A stretch of 64,000 nucleotides of DNA from a virus: positions 1-64,000 of IMG/VR virus record IMGVR_UViG_3300036781_000275; one strand, 5' to 3'. Of this stretch, positions 24,501-31,528 are shown in pieces. Within the stretch, counting starts at the first letter, position 1. Each line of letters starts with the position of its first letter. The notes beneath the pieces were generated by a model. It was not told where the DNA came from and did no database searches. It worked only from the letters and a program-made list of their open reading frames with translations. Position numbers and translations under genes: made by a program.

Positions 24501-25292
24501 CTACACGGTGTACGGGAGTACGATCCGCCGGCGGCCCTTATTGAGTACGCGTTTCGTGAGCGGGTTTCCTTTCGGGCTGCCGCGTTGAATGGCTTCGCCG
24601 AAGTGCGCGCGCAGAAACTGGTACGCTTCTTCTTCGGCTGTTGGGTGCCGGAATTCGGCGAGCCCGCCTTGTCCGGTGTAGGTCTCTTTGAATCCGCATG
24701 CGAACCGCTGATCGAGCCAGCAGTACCGGTGCAGTGCCGCGTTGAGCAACGACAGCCAGAAATCGCTCACGGGCAGCGAGCTGTCGGGACAGAAGAGCTT
24801 CGAGCCGGCCGCGATGCCGATGCAGCCGTCGAGCACGTAGCCACCGAACGAGTAGGGTCTGAGCTGGCGGTACGAGGCGGGATTCACGTGGGTGGCGAAG
24901 CCGAACAGATACGTGTTCATCATGACGGCGGTCGCGTAGCAGTTCTGAATGATGTCGTACGCTTCGCGGCCGGTCGTGCGGGTTTTGCGTCTGGCGCGGT
25001 TCGGGGTTTTCGAATCGGGCGCTTTGCCCATGTAGAGCCGGAACAGGCCGATGAAGTCATCATCCACCATGCACACGGGCGCAAAGTTGTTGATGATCCA
25101 CGTGCGTTTTCTGGCGATACCGATGATCGAGTCGGGGTGTGTGACGATTTGATCGGCCGCGTGATGCTTGCGGTACTCGTCGTACTGGGCTTCAGGCACG
25201 CACAGCTTGCCGCCGTCGAGGAATTGCATCGTGGTCACGCGGCCGGCGCGCTTGTGCGACGGGATGATGATCGCGCAGTCGGGGCCGTTCAC
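24501..25292 (-). CDS. TET-associated-type DNA glycosyltransferase
   Basis: A 263-residue protein starting VNGPDCAIIIPSHKRAGRV at a GTG overlapping the upstream stop. It has 'IIIPSxKRAG', a KLCVPEAQYDEYRKHH segment, IARKRTWIINN and the metal-binding MVDDDFIGLFRLY. This order is what I recall for TAGT-type glycosyltransferases that add sugar to modified pyrimidines in phage DNA. The neighbouring ParB-like gene fits published TET/JBP-type phage modification operons. No oxygenase or hydroxymethylating enzyme is visible in this window. Family assignment moderate; substrate inferred. Confidence 0.6.
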   Translation of the reverse strand: MNGPDCAIIIPSHKRAGRVTTMQFLDGGKLCVPEAQYDEYRKHHAADQIVTHPDSIIGIARKRTWIINNFAPVCMVDDDFIGLFRLYMGKAPDSKTPNRARRKTRTTGREAYDIIQNCYATAVMMNTYLFGFATHVNPASYRQLRPYSFGGYVLDGCIGIAAGSKLFCPDSSLPVSDFWLSLLNAALHRYCWLDQRFACGFKETYTGQGGLAEFRHPTAEEEAYQFLRAHFGEAIQRGSPKGNPLTKRVLNKGRRRIVLPYTV

Positions 25293-26110
25293 AGGTCGGT
25301 CCCCGTGGCAGCGGGACGCAGCTCTTCGGTGAGCGCGGCGAGATCCTCGGTGACGGCTTGCGCGTGTTCGCTCGGCGTGGGCTCTGCTGGTTTCGCTGAC
25401 GGCGCTGGCGCGGGTTGCGCGCGCTGCACGCATCGTTCGAGCACGTCGTTCGCGAACATGACGGCCGTTTGTCCGAGCGAGCCTTTGCGATCACGCATGA
25501 CCTGCGGGTTCAGGAGCGTCTTCAGTCGTGCCCACTCCATTTCCGTACGACAGACCAAGATGATCGCGTTGTAACCCTCGTCCCAGTTCGGCGCGATCGG
25601 ATACGCGACGGCGCTCGGCTTGTCGTCTTTTTCGGTGGGCACGTCGTCACTGGCTTCGCGGATCGTGAGCGCTTCGGCGAGTTCGGTGAGATTGGCGTCG
25701 CCGGCCATCTGGTCGAGCAACGCGGACAGGGCGAGTTCATCGGTCTCGGCCATTTGCCCGATCGCATCGTGTGACGCGATGACCGCATCGGCCTCGTCGT
25801 CGTTGAGATCGGTGAGCAACACGGGCACGTCGCCGGTCGCGAGTTCCTCGTGCCGCAAGTGCCCGTCGATGATCGTGAGCCCACCGTACCGCGGCGAGTC
25901 GTACACGACGAGCGCTGTCGTGAAGCCGAGCCGGTTTAGCGAGAGACGGAGCGCGCTGCGTTGATCCGCGCCGTGTATGCGCCAGTTCTTCGGGTGTGTG
26001 CGCAGCGTCGCGGCGTCGACGAGGCGCATCGCGGTGATGCGGTTACGGATCCCATTAGCCAAGGCCAAGGGTGTGCTGCTGTTCGCGCTGTTGTTGGCGG
26101 GGCTCGTCAT
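25289..26110 (-). CDS. ParB-like nuclease domain protein
   Basis: A 273-residue protein. Residues about 25-110 hold the phage ParB/sulfiredoxin-type core: LRTHPKNWRIHG, SLNRLGFTTALVVYD, TIIDGHLRHEELATGDVPVL. The motif differs from the GERR of canonical CTPase ParB, and no HTH domain is seen. The C-terminus is Pro/Ala-rich. The ATG at 26110 overlaps the upstream gene; TTG codons near residue 15 are alternatives. Located between a clamp-loader-like gene and the glycosyltransferase. Confidence 0.72.
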   Translation of the reverse strand: MTSPANNSANSSTPLALANGIRNRITAMRLVDAATLRTHPKNWRIHGADQRSALRLSLNRLGFTTALVVYDSPRYGGLTIIDGHLRHEELATGDVPVLLTDLNDDEADAVIASHDAIGQMAETDELALSALLDQMAGDANLTELAEALTIREASDDVPTEKDDKPSAVAYPIAPNWDEGYNAIILVCRTEMEWARLKTLLNPQVMRDRKGSLGQTAVMFANDVLERCVQRAQPAPAPSAKPAEPTPSEHAQAVTEDLAALTEELRPAATGTDL

Positions 26111-26801
26111 GGACCGGTTCTGCGGGGGAGAGAGGTGGGGGCGCGAACGCTAACTGCCGGGCGTGATCCCAGCCATGGCTTCTGACCATGATGCCGAGCG
26201 CGCGGTGCGTGTCGTAATGCCCGGAGAGCATCGAGGGGCCGCGATTATCGCGACGGCCTTCGAATGTGTGATCATCGATCGCGAAAGCCGGCATGCCTGA
26301 CCATGGCATGAGGCACGGGGCGCGAAAAGCATCGGTCGACGGCTTCATGGTGAGCCAAGTCCAGAAAACGTTTCTGGCGCGCGTGGTCATCCAGAATCCG
26401 TAGCGCTTCGCTTCGGCCATCAGGAATTCAGTTTCCGCGTATTTCGCGGCGCGTGCTTCCTGTTCGAGATCGCAGAAGCGATCCGAGAGCGCGCGGATCC
26501 CGTGGTGTGTGTCGCGCGAGCAGAGCGCGGCGAAGTCTTCCGCCTTCAGCTCAGCGAGCGCCGCGGGGAAGCTGGCGAGCGAGGGGAAGGTGTCTTCGAA
26601 AAGCCCAACAGTGAGCGTGGCAGCAATCGTCGAACGGTTCAGCCGGTGGCGCGCCTGAAGGATTCCTTCAGGCCAGCCGATGCGCAGCGCCTTGACGGCG
26701 AGTGATTTCCATGCTGATTCGCTCCAGCCGTCGATAAATCGGATGGGCTTGGCCGCCTTCGGTGTCTTTGGTTCGGAAGTTCGTAACCGCTTTGTTGGCA
26801 C
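26055..26801 (-). CDS. helical protein resembling the MgsA/RarA C-terminal region
   Basis: A 248-residue protein starting at GTG (MPTKRLRTSEPKTP). It has AWKSLAVKALRIGWPEGILQ (about 30-49), GLFEDTFPS, then SGMPAFAIDDHTFEGRRDN and SMLSGHYDT. The spacing recalls the C-terminal collar of MgsA/RarA-like AAA+ proteins, but no Walker motifs are present. The Gln-rich tail may be disordered. It follows promoter-operator b and heads the unit that continues into ParB-like and glycosyltransferase genes. Assignment weak; could be a novel DNA-modification partner. Confidence 0.5.
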   Translation of the reverse strand: MPTKRLRTSEPKTPKAAKPIRFIDGWSESAWKSLAVKALRIGWPEGILQARHRLNRSTIAATLTVGLFEDTFPSLASFPAALAELKAEDFAALCSRDTHHGIRALSDRFCDLEQEARAAKYAETEFLMAEAKRYGFWMTTRARNVFWTWLTMKPSTDAFRAPCLMPWSGMPAFAIDDHTFEGRRDNRGPSMLSGHYDTHRALGIMVRSHGWDHARQLAFAPPPLSPAEPVHDEPRQQQREQQHTLGLG

Positions 26802-26829
26802 TGGTTTAGCTCGTGTGAGAGATGCCCAA

Positions 26830-26858
26830 AAGCTAACACCCGTTAGGTGCTAGCGCTA
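26830..26858 (-). promoter_or_regulatory. regulon promoter-operator b
   Basis: TAGCGC (diverged -35), 17-bp spacer, TAGCTT. The palindrome CTAACACCCGTTAG is at 26833-26846. It faces 26801 leftward and would drive the ParB/glycosyltransferase unit into terminase. Confidence 0.6.
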
Positions 26859-27140
26859 GTGCCTCAGCGAGCGGAAATAGGCGTCGTCCGGGTTATCATT
26901 CATGGCCTGTTTGGCCTGTGGCGAGTAGTCTGGCCCACTGGCTCCTGATTGGATCGACTGGGCACGCGTCAGCGGCACTGGGCGGGCTACTAGGACGCAC
27001 GCGCAGCCGTCCCCCATGTCGCAGTCCTTGGGGTCGTTGAGGTACGGGCAGCGGGTCGCGCGGTACATGGGGATCGGTGCGGCTCGTGTGGCTCGGTCGG
27101 TGCGGGTCGTCATGGCGTCCGCCTGTGCTGACTGTTTCAC
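26856..27140 (-). CDS. hypothetical Cys-containing protein
   Basis: A 94-residue protein starting GTG AAA CAG; an internal ATG (MTTRTDRATRA) is also possible. It has CPYLNDPKDCDMGDGCACVL, four Cys that could bind metal. The 5' end overlaps a parS-like palindrome (27133-27148). No family recognised. Confidence 0.5.
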   Translation of the reverse strand: MKQSAQADAMTTRTDRATRAAPIPMYRATRCPYLNDPKDCDMGDGCACVLVARPVPLTRAQSIQSGASGPDYSPQAKQAMNDNPDDAYFRSLRH

Positions 27141-27148
27141 GTGAAACT
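27133..27148. promoter_or_regulatory. parS-like centromere site (15/16 match)
   Basis: The plus strand reads TGTTTCACGTGAAACT; the bacterial chromosomal parS consensus is TGTTTCACGTGAAACA. The inner 14 bp are a perfect palindrome. It lies at the junction of two genes, covering the last base of one stop and the GTG of the next, so coding constraint does not explain it. It might bind host or phage ParB. No second copy was found. Confidence 0.6.
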
Positions 27149-27578
27149 ATTCGGGCAGGTCCGCGTCGTCGCGGCCCTCGTACGGCAGTACCCACGCCTG
27201 TTCGAGCTGATCGAGCAACGCGAGCGTTTGCAGCGGTGACAACCGCCGGATCTGCTCTGAGAGCTGGTCACGCAGCGTGGTCAGCGGCTGATCGACGTCG
27301 AGATTGCTCACGTGCGCCCACAACAGCCGCGGATCAATCACGGTTCCCTTCAGGGCCTTCGCGAGAAACTCGACCTCGCCGGCCGTTACGCCGAGCTTGG
27401 TACGCTCCTCGCGCATCGCGGTATACGCGCGCAGCAGATCGTGTTTGATCTTCGACGAGAACGCTGCGCCGCCAGCGACGCGTCGCTCCAGCTCTTCACG
27501 CAACCCGCCGCCCAGATGCACCGACGCGTTATCGCGGAGCTTCGTCTTTTCATCATGACTGTCTCCGCTGTTCCTCAC
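27147..27578 (-). CDS. putative ribbon-helix-helix-like regulator
   Basis: About 143 residues. The N-terminal part (DNASVHLGGGLREELERRVA, then FSSKIKHDLLRAY) has the strand-helix-helix look of RHH DNA-binding proteins. The rest is helical. Its promoter (27585-27613) has its own inverted repeat. The start is problematic. The -10 reaches 27585, so translation must begin at or below GTG 27578. An ATGATG after a normal leader at 27556-27551 is out of frame by one base and would be in frame if an A were missing from a run of A. Confidence 0.5.
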   Translation of the reverse strand: MRNSGDSHDEKTKLRDNASVHLGGGLREELERRVAGGAAFSSKIKHDLLRAYTAMREERTKLGVTAGEVEFLAKALKGTVIDPRLLWAHVSNLDVDQPLTTLRDQLSEQIRRLSPLQTLALLDQLEQAWVLPYEGRDDADLPE

Positions 27579-27584
27579 ACGCAC

Positions 27585-27613
27585 ATCGTATCAACATACG
27601 GCGTGGATCGCAA
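27585..27613 (-). promoter_or_regulatory. promoter with CGTAT-N4-ATACG inverted repeat
   Basis: TTGCGA, 17-bp spacer, TACGAT. The inverted repeat CGTATGTTGATACG (27587-27600) overlaps the -10. It lacks the CTAAC-GTTAG operator, so it may be the self-regulated promoter of the regulator that follows. Confidence 0.6.
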
Positions 27614-27637
27614 GGGCCTACGCGGCGCATACGACAA

Positions 27638-27667
27638 CGCCCCCGGATCATCGCGGATCCGGGGGCG
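27638..27667 (-). terminator. 12-bp perfect stem-loop, likely terminator
   Basis: CGCCCCCGGATC pairs exactly with GATCCGGGGGCG, with a 6-base loop. It separates the small-gene unit to the right from the regulator on the left. T-runs are weak (TTGTCGTATG on the minus strand), so termination is likely but not certain. Confidence 0.6.
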
Positions 27668-27702
27668 CATGGTCGGCCGTGCGTACTGCGTCCTACCGCC
27701 GC

Positions 27703-27843
27703 TCAGGGTGGCGCTGATTTCGGCGAGACACCGGTATACGTACCGACGTACCCATACTCCTCACCCATAAGCGCACGCGTCAGATCTTCGAACGCCGTGA
27801 TCCAACCTTTTGTTGCATTGCTAAGCTGATCGTAGCTGTTCAT
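27703..27843 (-). CDS. small protein (46 aa)
   Basis: MNSYDQLSNATKGWITAFED starts at an ATG with a good AGGAAG site 4 bases upstream. It has a helix then GEEYGYVGTYTGV. It is the last gene before the 27638 hairpin. The frame is open further upstream, but that part overlaps the next gene and is Arg-rich, probably not translated. No family recognised. Confidence 0.5.
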   Translation of the reverse strand: MNSYDQLSNATKGWITAFEDLTRALMGEEYGYVGTYTGVSPKSAPP

Positions 27844-27941
27844 GGACTTCCTGAGCGCGCCGGCCGAGCGCCGCATAGCCCATCGCAACCGCCGACGCGT
27901 CCGATTCGCTCGCCGGCGCAACCTGACCTCGCGTCGCCGGG

Positions 27942-28196
27942 TCACGTGCTCGCCTTCCCGCCGTTCTGCGGCTCGAACGGCGATTCGATGCCGAGACTGA
28001 CCGGTTGAAGCGACTCGCCGAAATTGGCCTGCGACAGCCACAGCTTGCCATGCACGAGCACGTGTAGTCGCTCGCGCAGCGTGAGGCTCCAGCGTAACAC
28101 GGTGGTCCGGGCGTCCGTGTAGGCCGGCAACGGCAAGTACGGCGGCTGATTCTCCGCCCATGTCGTGTTCTGCTCGGGAAATGTGATCGGCTTCAT
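27942..28196 (-). CDS. small hypothetical protein
   Basis: 84 residues (MKPITFPEQNTTWAENQPPY). Pro/Tyr-rich N-terminus, then VLRWSLTLRERLHVLVHGKL, an amphipathic helix. The start overlaps the upstream stop by 4 bases. About 98 bases between it and the next small gene hold no supported coding region. Function unknown. Confidence 0.6.
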   Translation of the reverse strand: MKPITFPEQNTTWAENQPPYLPLPAYTDARTTVLRWSLTLRERLHVLVHGKLWLSQANFGESLQPVSLGIESPFEPQNGGKAST

Positions 28197-28411
28197 GTTG
28201 ATGAGGGTAAGTTGTGTTTTCGCTGGAACGCGCGCTTGGCCGCGGCCGATTCGCGCTCGCCAACCTCACTCGGTGCAGTCGCCTCACGGATAGCGTCCGC
28301 GATGTCGAACAGCGCGTAAACCAGCGCCGTCGTTGCATGCGCACGGTTGTTGTCTTGATCAGTACCGGAGATGTGCGCGAGCGCGTACTCGGATCTTTTC
28401 CGAGGTGTCAT
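28193..28411 (-). CDS. small helical hypothetical protein
   Basis: 72 residues (MTPRKRSEYALAHISGTDQD). Helical middle (ALVYALFDIADAIREATAPS) and a basic C-terminal end. The start shares one base with the upstream stop (TGATG). No family recognised. Confidence 0.6.
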   Translation of the reverse strand: MTPRKRSEYALAHISGTDQDNNRAHATTALVYALFDIADAIREATAPSEVGERESAAAKRAFQRKHNLPSST

Positions 28412-28590
28412 CACTTCGGGGCTCCCGGCGCTGGGGTGTCCTGAGCTAATACCGCGCTGCACCACGGACAAAAGACAAAGCGTTTGCCAGTATAGCCCTT
28501 GTAGCTCTGAGGATTTCTCGCGTGGAGCAACAATGTTGGTGCGTTGAGGTGGTCGATGTTTGCGGCCCAATCTTCACAGTCGCATTTCAT
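28411..28590 (-). CDS. small zinc-ribbon-like protein
   Basis: 59 residues starting MKCDCEDWAANIDHLNAP. It has CDC at the N-terminus and FCPWC near the C-terminus, a possible four-Cys metal site, around LLLHARNPQSYKGYTGKRF. The start overlaps the upstream stop (ATGA). One of several such proteins in this region. Function unknown. Confidence 0.6.
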   Translation of the reverse strand: MKCDCEDWAANIDHLNAPTLLLHARNPQSYKGYTGKRFVFCPWCSAVLAQDTPAPGAPK

Positions 28591-28784
28591 TCCCCCGTCC
28601 TCCCGTCTTCTGGGGCAGCACCGCAGAGCCAGTCTTTGCGTGCGCCGGCCGCGTAGTGATATGCACATAGCAATCGGCTGCCGAAGTCTTCTGCTCGGAC
28701 GCCGACGTTCTGACATCGCTCACCATCGGGGCCGATGTACCAGCCGCACGCCGTTGGGGCTATTTGCCGTTGTTCTGCGCTCAT
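28587..28784 (-). CDS. small Cys-containing protein
   Basis: 65 residues (MSAEQRQIAPTACGWYIGPD). Cys residues at CGWYIGPDGERCQNVG and LCAYHY could form a metal site. Overlaps its neighbours by 4 bases. Function unknown. Confidence 0.55.
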   Translation of the reverse strand: MSAEQRQIAPTACGWYIGPDGERCQNVGVRAEDFGSRLLCAYHYAAGARKDWLCGAAPEDGRTGE

Positions 28785-29059
28785 CGGCTCGCTCCGTCTT
28801 CCAGAACATCATCTGAAAAATCGGCGGCGGTTTTCATCCCCCGCGCCGCGCGAATGACTTTGTTGAACGCATCGTCGCCAAACTTCTGACGTACGGTAGC
28901 CAGAATACCCGCCGCGATTCGCGCCACATCGTTCGGCGTGCCGTGCGCCATAATCGGAGAGTCGAGCCTCCCATCAATCGCCCCGAGCAGGAACGCGCTC
29001 GCGTCATCGACCACCACCGCCCGGCGCGATTCGTCAATTCCAGTGATCACGATTTTCAT
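28781..29059 (-). CDS. hypothetical protein
   Basis: 92 residues (MKIVITGIDESRRAVVVDDA). A beta hairpin start, then DGRLDSPIMAHGTPNDVARI and a helix-rich C-terminus ending DDVLEDGASR. ATGA-coupled on both sides. No family recognised. Confidence 0.6.
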   Translation of the reverse strand: MKIVITGIDESRRAVVVDDASAFLLGAIDGRLDSPIMAHGTPNDVARIAAGILATVRQKFGDDAFNKVIRAARGMKTAADFSDDVLEDGASR

Positions 29060-29256
29060 ACCGTGTCTCCGTCTTCCGGTCGGGGGGAACGGGCGGCGTC
29101 AATGGCAGCAAGCAAACGATCTCTGACGCCATACCGCACTGGCCTTTCCATCGCCCAATCTCTCGTGTACGTGAGCGGATCACACGGGAAGCATTGACCC
29201 GCCTTACTCACCTGCTCATTTCCTCGGCCGCATTTGTCGCACGTTCCGATCATCAT
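29056..29256 (-). CDS. small zinc-ribbon-like protein
   Basis: 66 residues (MMIGTCDKCGRGNEQVSKAG). CDKCG and QCFPCD form a clear CxxC...CxxC knuckle of the kind seen in phage accessory proteins. Basic helix after it. ATGA-coupled. Function unknown. Confidence 0.6.
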   Translation of the reverse strand: MMIGTCDKCGRGNEQVSKAGQCFPCDPLTYTRDWAMERPVRYGVRDRLLAAIDAARSPRPEDGDTV

Positions 29257-29771
29257 ACTTTCACTCTGACTGGCCCGATGAGCAGATCAAGGACGACATC
29301 AGCAACCGCGTAAAAGTCGGTGGGTCTCATGCTGACAAATTGCCGCTGAAGTTCCAACGCAATCGCATCACCGACCTGTTTTCTTGTTACCGTGGCGACA
29401 TGGCTTGCTTCAAGCGCATGCATGCTGACGTGATTCTTCGCGCCCATTGTCTGCGCAGCATCCACGAGCGCGCGAATGAAGGGCCGCAGATCATCGTCAA
29501 ACGTTGCTTGGTAATCGTGGCGGCCGTTCTCGCGTAATTCTTGGTTGAGCACGTCGAGCAGCGAGGATTCGCGACTTTCCAGCACAACGCGCCGCTTCGT
29601 GTCTTCGCTTGGCTCCTCTCGCGGGACGCTGGCGGGGGTGGTGGCGCGCTTGACGAGTTCAGCAAGCGCACGCTCCTGCGACGGTAGCAATGACTTGTCT
29701 CGCCGTAGCGCCCATTCTCCATTGCGGACAATCGCCGCCAATTCATCGGCCTTCATTCTGTCGTCAATCAT
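29253..29771 (-). CDS. hypothetical protein
   Basis: 172 residues (MIDDRMKADELAAIVRNGEW). Helical with a Pro/Glu-rich stretch (ASVPREEPSEDTKRR) and a C-terminal LIGPVRVKV strand. No motif that identifies function. ATGA-coupled on the left. Confidence 0.6.
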   Translation of the reverse strand: MIDDRMKADELAAIVRNGEWALRRDKSLLPSQERALAELVKRATTPASVPREEPSEDTKRRVVLESRESSLLDVLNQELRENGRHDYQATFDDDLRPFIRALVDAAQTMGAKNHVSMHALEASHVATVTRKQVGDAIALELQRQFVSMRPTDFYAVADVVLDLLIGPVRVKV

Positions 29772-29971
29772 CGTGGCTCAGTAGGATCGGGTTTGACAAG
29801 CGCCTCTCCGCACCAATCGAAGGCCGTGGTCTTCGGCCAGTACGCTTCGACGTACGCCGGTTGAGGAGCGTAGCGATGGCATTTGCCCGTCGTGTGGCCA
29901 GTCTTCGGCTGTTCTTTCGTAGGGTCTTTCTCCCAGAAACAGCAATTGGCGCACCGCACTTTTTCGGTCAT
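29768..29971 (-). CDS. small zinc-ribbon protein
   Basis: 67 residues (MTEKVRCANCCFWEKDPTKE). CANC-CFW, later GKCHRYAP and DWCGEA, four Cys/His in a pattern typical of zinc-stabilised small proteins. ATGA-coupled to the 57-residue gene upstream. Function unknown. Confidence 0.6.
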   Translation of the reverse strand: MTEKVRCANCCFWEKDPTKEQPKTGHTTGKCHRYAPQPAYVEAYWPKTTAFDWCGEALVKPDPTEPR

Positions 29972-30141
29972 TCCGGCTTCTCCTGCGCTGAATGCCGCCG
30001 CATGATTTCTCGCAGATCACCCTGCAAGCGCCGACCATGACATTGACGGCAAATGGCCTTGTTCGGCGATCCGCTCTCTCTGTCAGGGACTTCCTTGGGA
30101 TTCTTGCCGCACAACTTGCACGGCTTGGTGGGTTTGGTCAT
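29968..30141 (-). CDS. small zinc-finger protein (57 aa)
   Basis: 57 residues (MTKPTKPCKLCGKNPKEVPD). CKLC and CRQCHG give a CxxC/CxxCH zinc knuckle. The C-terminal basic helix (LREIMRRHSAQEKPE) may bind nucleic acid. It shares ATGA junctions on both sides. The zinc-knuckle pattern and junction overlaps support it as a gene. Confidence 0.65.
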   Translation of the reverse strand: MTKPTKPCKLCGKNPKEVPDRESGSPNKAICRQCHGRRLQGDLREIMRRHSAQEKPE

Positions 30142-30437
30142 TCCGGCTTCTCCGGGGTGGCCGAACTTGGATAGGGCGTTGCAGCAGCGACATGCAAACG
30201 ATGCAATGCGTTCTTGAATGCAGTCATCGGCAGACCGTTCTGCTCGCTCTCCATGATCGGCAGGAAATACGAGGCGGCGGCAAGCTGCTTGAAAATGTCC
30301 CCCAGTTCAGACCGAGGAATCAGCAGCGCCGAGACGTCCGCGCAACAGTCATCACACGTACACCGGAGATGGCCCTCGTCGTCGTTGGGCGGATTCACGG
30401 CGAGTTCTTCGCGCAGCACCTTCGCAATCGTGCTCAC
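30138..30437 (-). CDS. hypothetical protein with Cys cluster
   Basis: 99 residues (VSTIAKVLREELAVNPPNDD) from a GTG two bases after the upstream stop. It has CTCDDCCADV, then helical ELGDIFKQLAAASYFLPIME. No family recognised. Start chosen because a longer frame would overlap the upstream gene by about 80 bases. Confidence 0.55.
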   Translation of the reverse strand: MSTIAKVLREELAVNPPNDDEGHLRCTCDDCCADVSALLIPRSELGDIFKQLAAASYFLPIMESEQNGLPMTAFKNALHRLHVAAATPYPSSATPEKPE

Positions 30438-30438
30438 G

Positions 30439-31149
30439 TTATTTGGTCTCCGGGGTGGCGGCAAAGAGAGCGAGGACGTCATCACGACGCAGCCATTCTG
30501 TATCGTCAGCGCCAATGTCTGCTGGCAACGCTTCTACCTGCTCTCGCGTGACTCCGTCCACTCGGGGGGCGGCGGTCCGAAGTGGCATGTGCAGCGTTTC
30601 GCTATCGACCGCCACGTTCGCTTGTTCACGCGCGACGATTGGCGCTACCTGCTTCACGGCTTGCTCGATCATGTCATCAACGCCCCACGGTTTCTCCGGC
30701 GCTCGCGGCCCCTCTACGGGGAGGACGGCGGCTGGTTGTCGGCGGCGAATTGAAACAACAAAGCGCAGAGGGTCGCTCCGATCTTCAACGAGCTGCGATT
30801 CTGAGGGCAGCAGTCCAGTCTCAGCGACCCATGCTTGCACGTACTTTTCGCGTGCGCCAAGAATGGCCGTGGTGACCCTCATCGCCTCGGCTTCGATTTC
30901 CCCCTGCGTCAGTGCAATACGCTGTGCTACCTGTTCTGCGTCCCATTGGGCGTCGGGGATCGGATCAACAGCATCACGATCAAGCACGACACACTTCGCC
31001 ACACTGCCAGTGCCAAGCCTCGCGGCATAATGGAGCGCGCTTTCGTTCGAATCACAGAGCGCGGCAAACCCTTGGTCAATAACGCACCACTGTTCGTCGC
31101 ACAGCACCGCCCTGTGCGGCACTCTGATCGGGGGAGGACTGGCCGTCAT
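30439..31149 (-). CDS. hypothetical protein
   Basis: 236 residues (MTASPPPIRVPHRAVLCDEQ). The N-terminal half has LCDEQWCVIDQGFAALCDSN; the middle is helical (EAEAMRVTTAILGAREKYVQ); the C-terminus is acidic with GVTREQVEALPADIG. No catalytic motif identified. Part of the long coupled operon. Confidence 0.55.
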   Translation of the reverse strand: MTASPPPIRVPHRAVLCDEQWCVIDQGFAALCDSNESALHYAARLGTGSVAKCVVLDRDAVDPIPDAQWDAEQVAQRIALTQGEIEAEAMRVTTAILGAREKYVQAWVAETGLLPSESQLVEDRSDPLRFVVSIRRRQPAAVLPVEGPRAPEKPWGVDDMIEQAVKQVAPIVAREQANVAVDSETLHMPLRTAAPRVDGVTREQVEALPADIGADDTEWLRRDDVLALFAATPETK

Positions 31150-31310
31150 ATCGTGATCTCCAAGTCCAGCGTTTTACGTGACGGTTTGCGGTTAATCGTC
31201 CGCTGGTCGTCGGCAAACGCCTTTGCGATCTTCGCGGATTTCGCCAATGCGGCGGCGAGTTCTTTCTCGCGCCCCGTCCAGTCGATGAACGTGATCTGGG
31301 GAGGACTCAT
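31146..31310 (-). CDS. small basic protein (54 aa)
   Basis: 54 residues (MSPPQITFIDWTGREKELAA). A single helix with Lys-rich end (RTINRKPSRKTLDLEITI). It ends in ATATGA, coupling to the next gene. A plausible small gene by start, stop and junction. Confidence 0.55.
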   Translation of the reverse strand: MSPPQITFIDWTGREKELAAALAKSAKIAKAFADDQRTINRKPSRKTLDLEITI

Positions 31311-31318
31311 GGGAGAGG

Positions 31319-31528
31319 TCATCGGTCGATGATTTGCAAGAGAGTGATTTGCTTCTCGGGGCCACAGTGTTCTGTCTGCGCCTTCGCCTCATCCAGCGTC
31401 CAACGCCCAGCACTATCAAGGGCAGCCGAATAGCCCGCGGCATTCTTACGCCAAAATCGTCCGTGCTCACTGCTCCAAATCACAATCTTCGGTATGGCGG
31501 GGGCTGGCGTGGAGGGGGAGTCAGTCAT
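31319..31528 (-). CDS. small hypothetical protein
   Basis: 69 residues (MTDSPSTPAPAIPKIVIWSS). A Pro-rich N-terminus, then IVIWSSEHGRFWRKNAAGYS, which suggests a small WGR-like or DUF domain. Start overlaps the upstream stop (ATGA). Function unknown. Confidence 0.55.
   Translation of the reverse strand: MTDSPSTPAPAIPKIVIWSSEHGRFWRKNAAGYSAALDSAGRWTLDEAKAQTEHCGPEKQITLLQIIDR

Noticed and set aside
27821-28051. A 76-codon minus-strand frame
   Set aside because: It overlaps both neighbours and has no acceptable start; the 46-residue gene has a good ribosome site instead.
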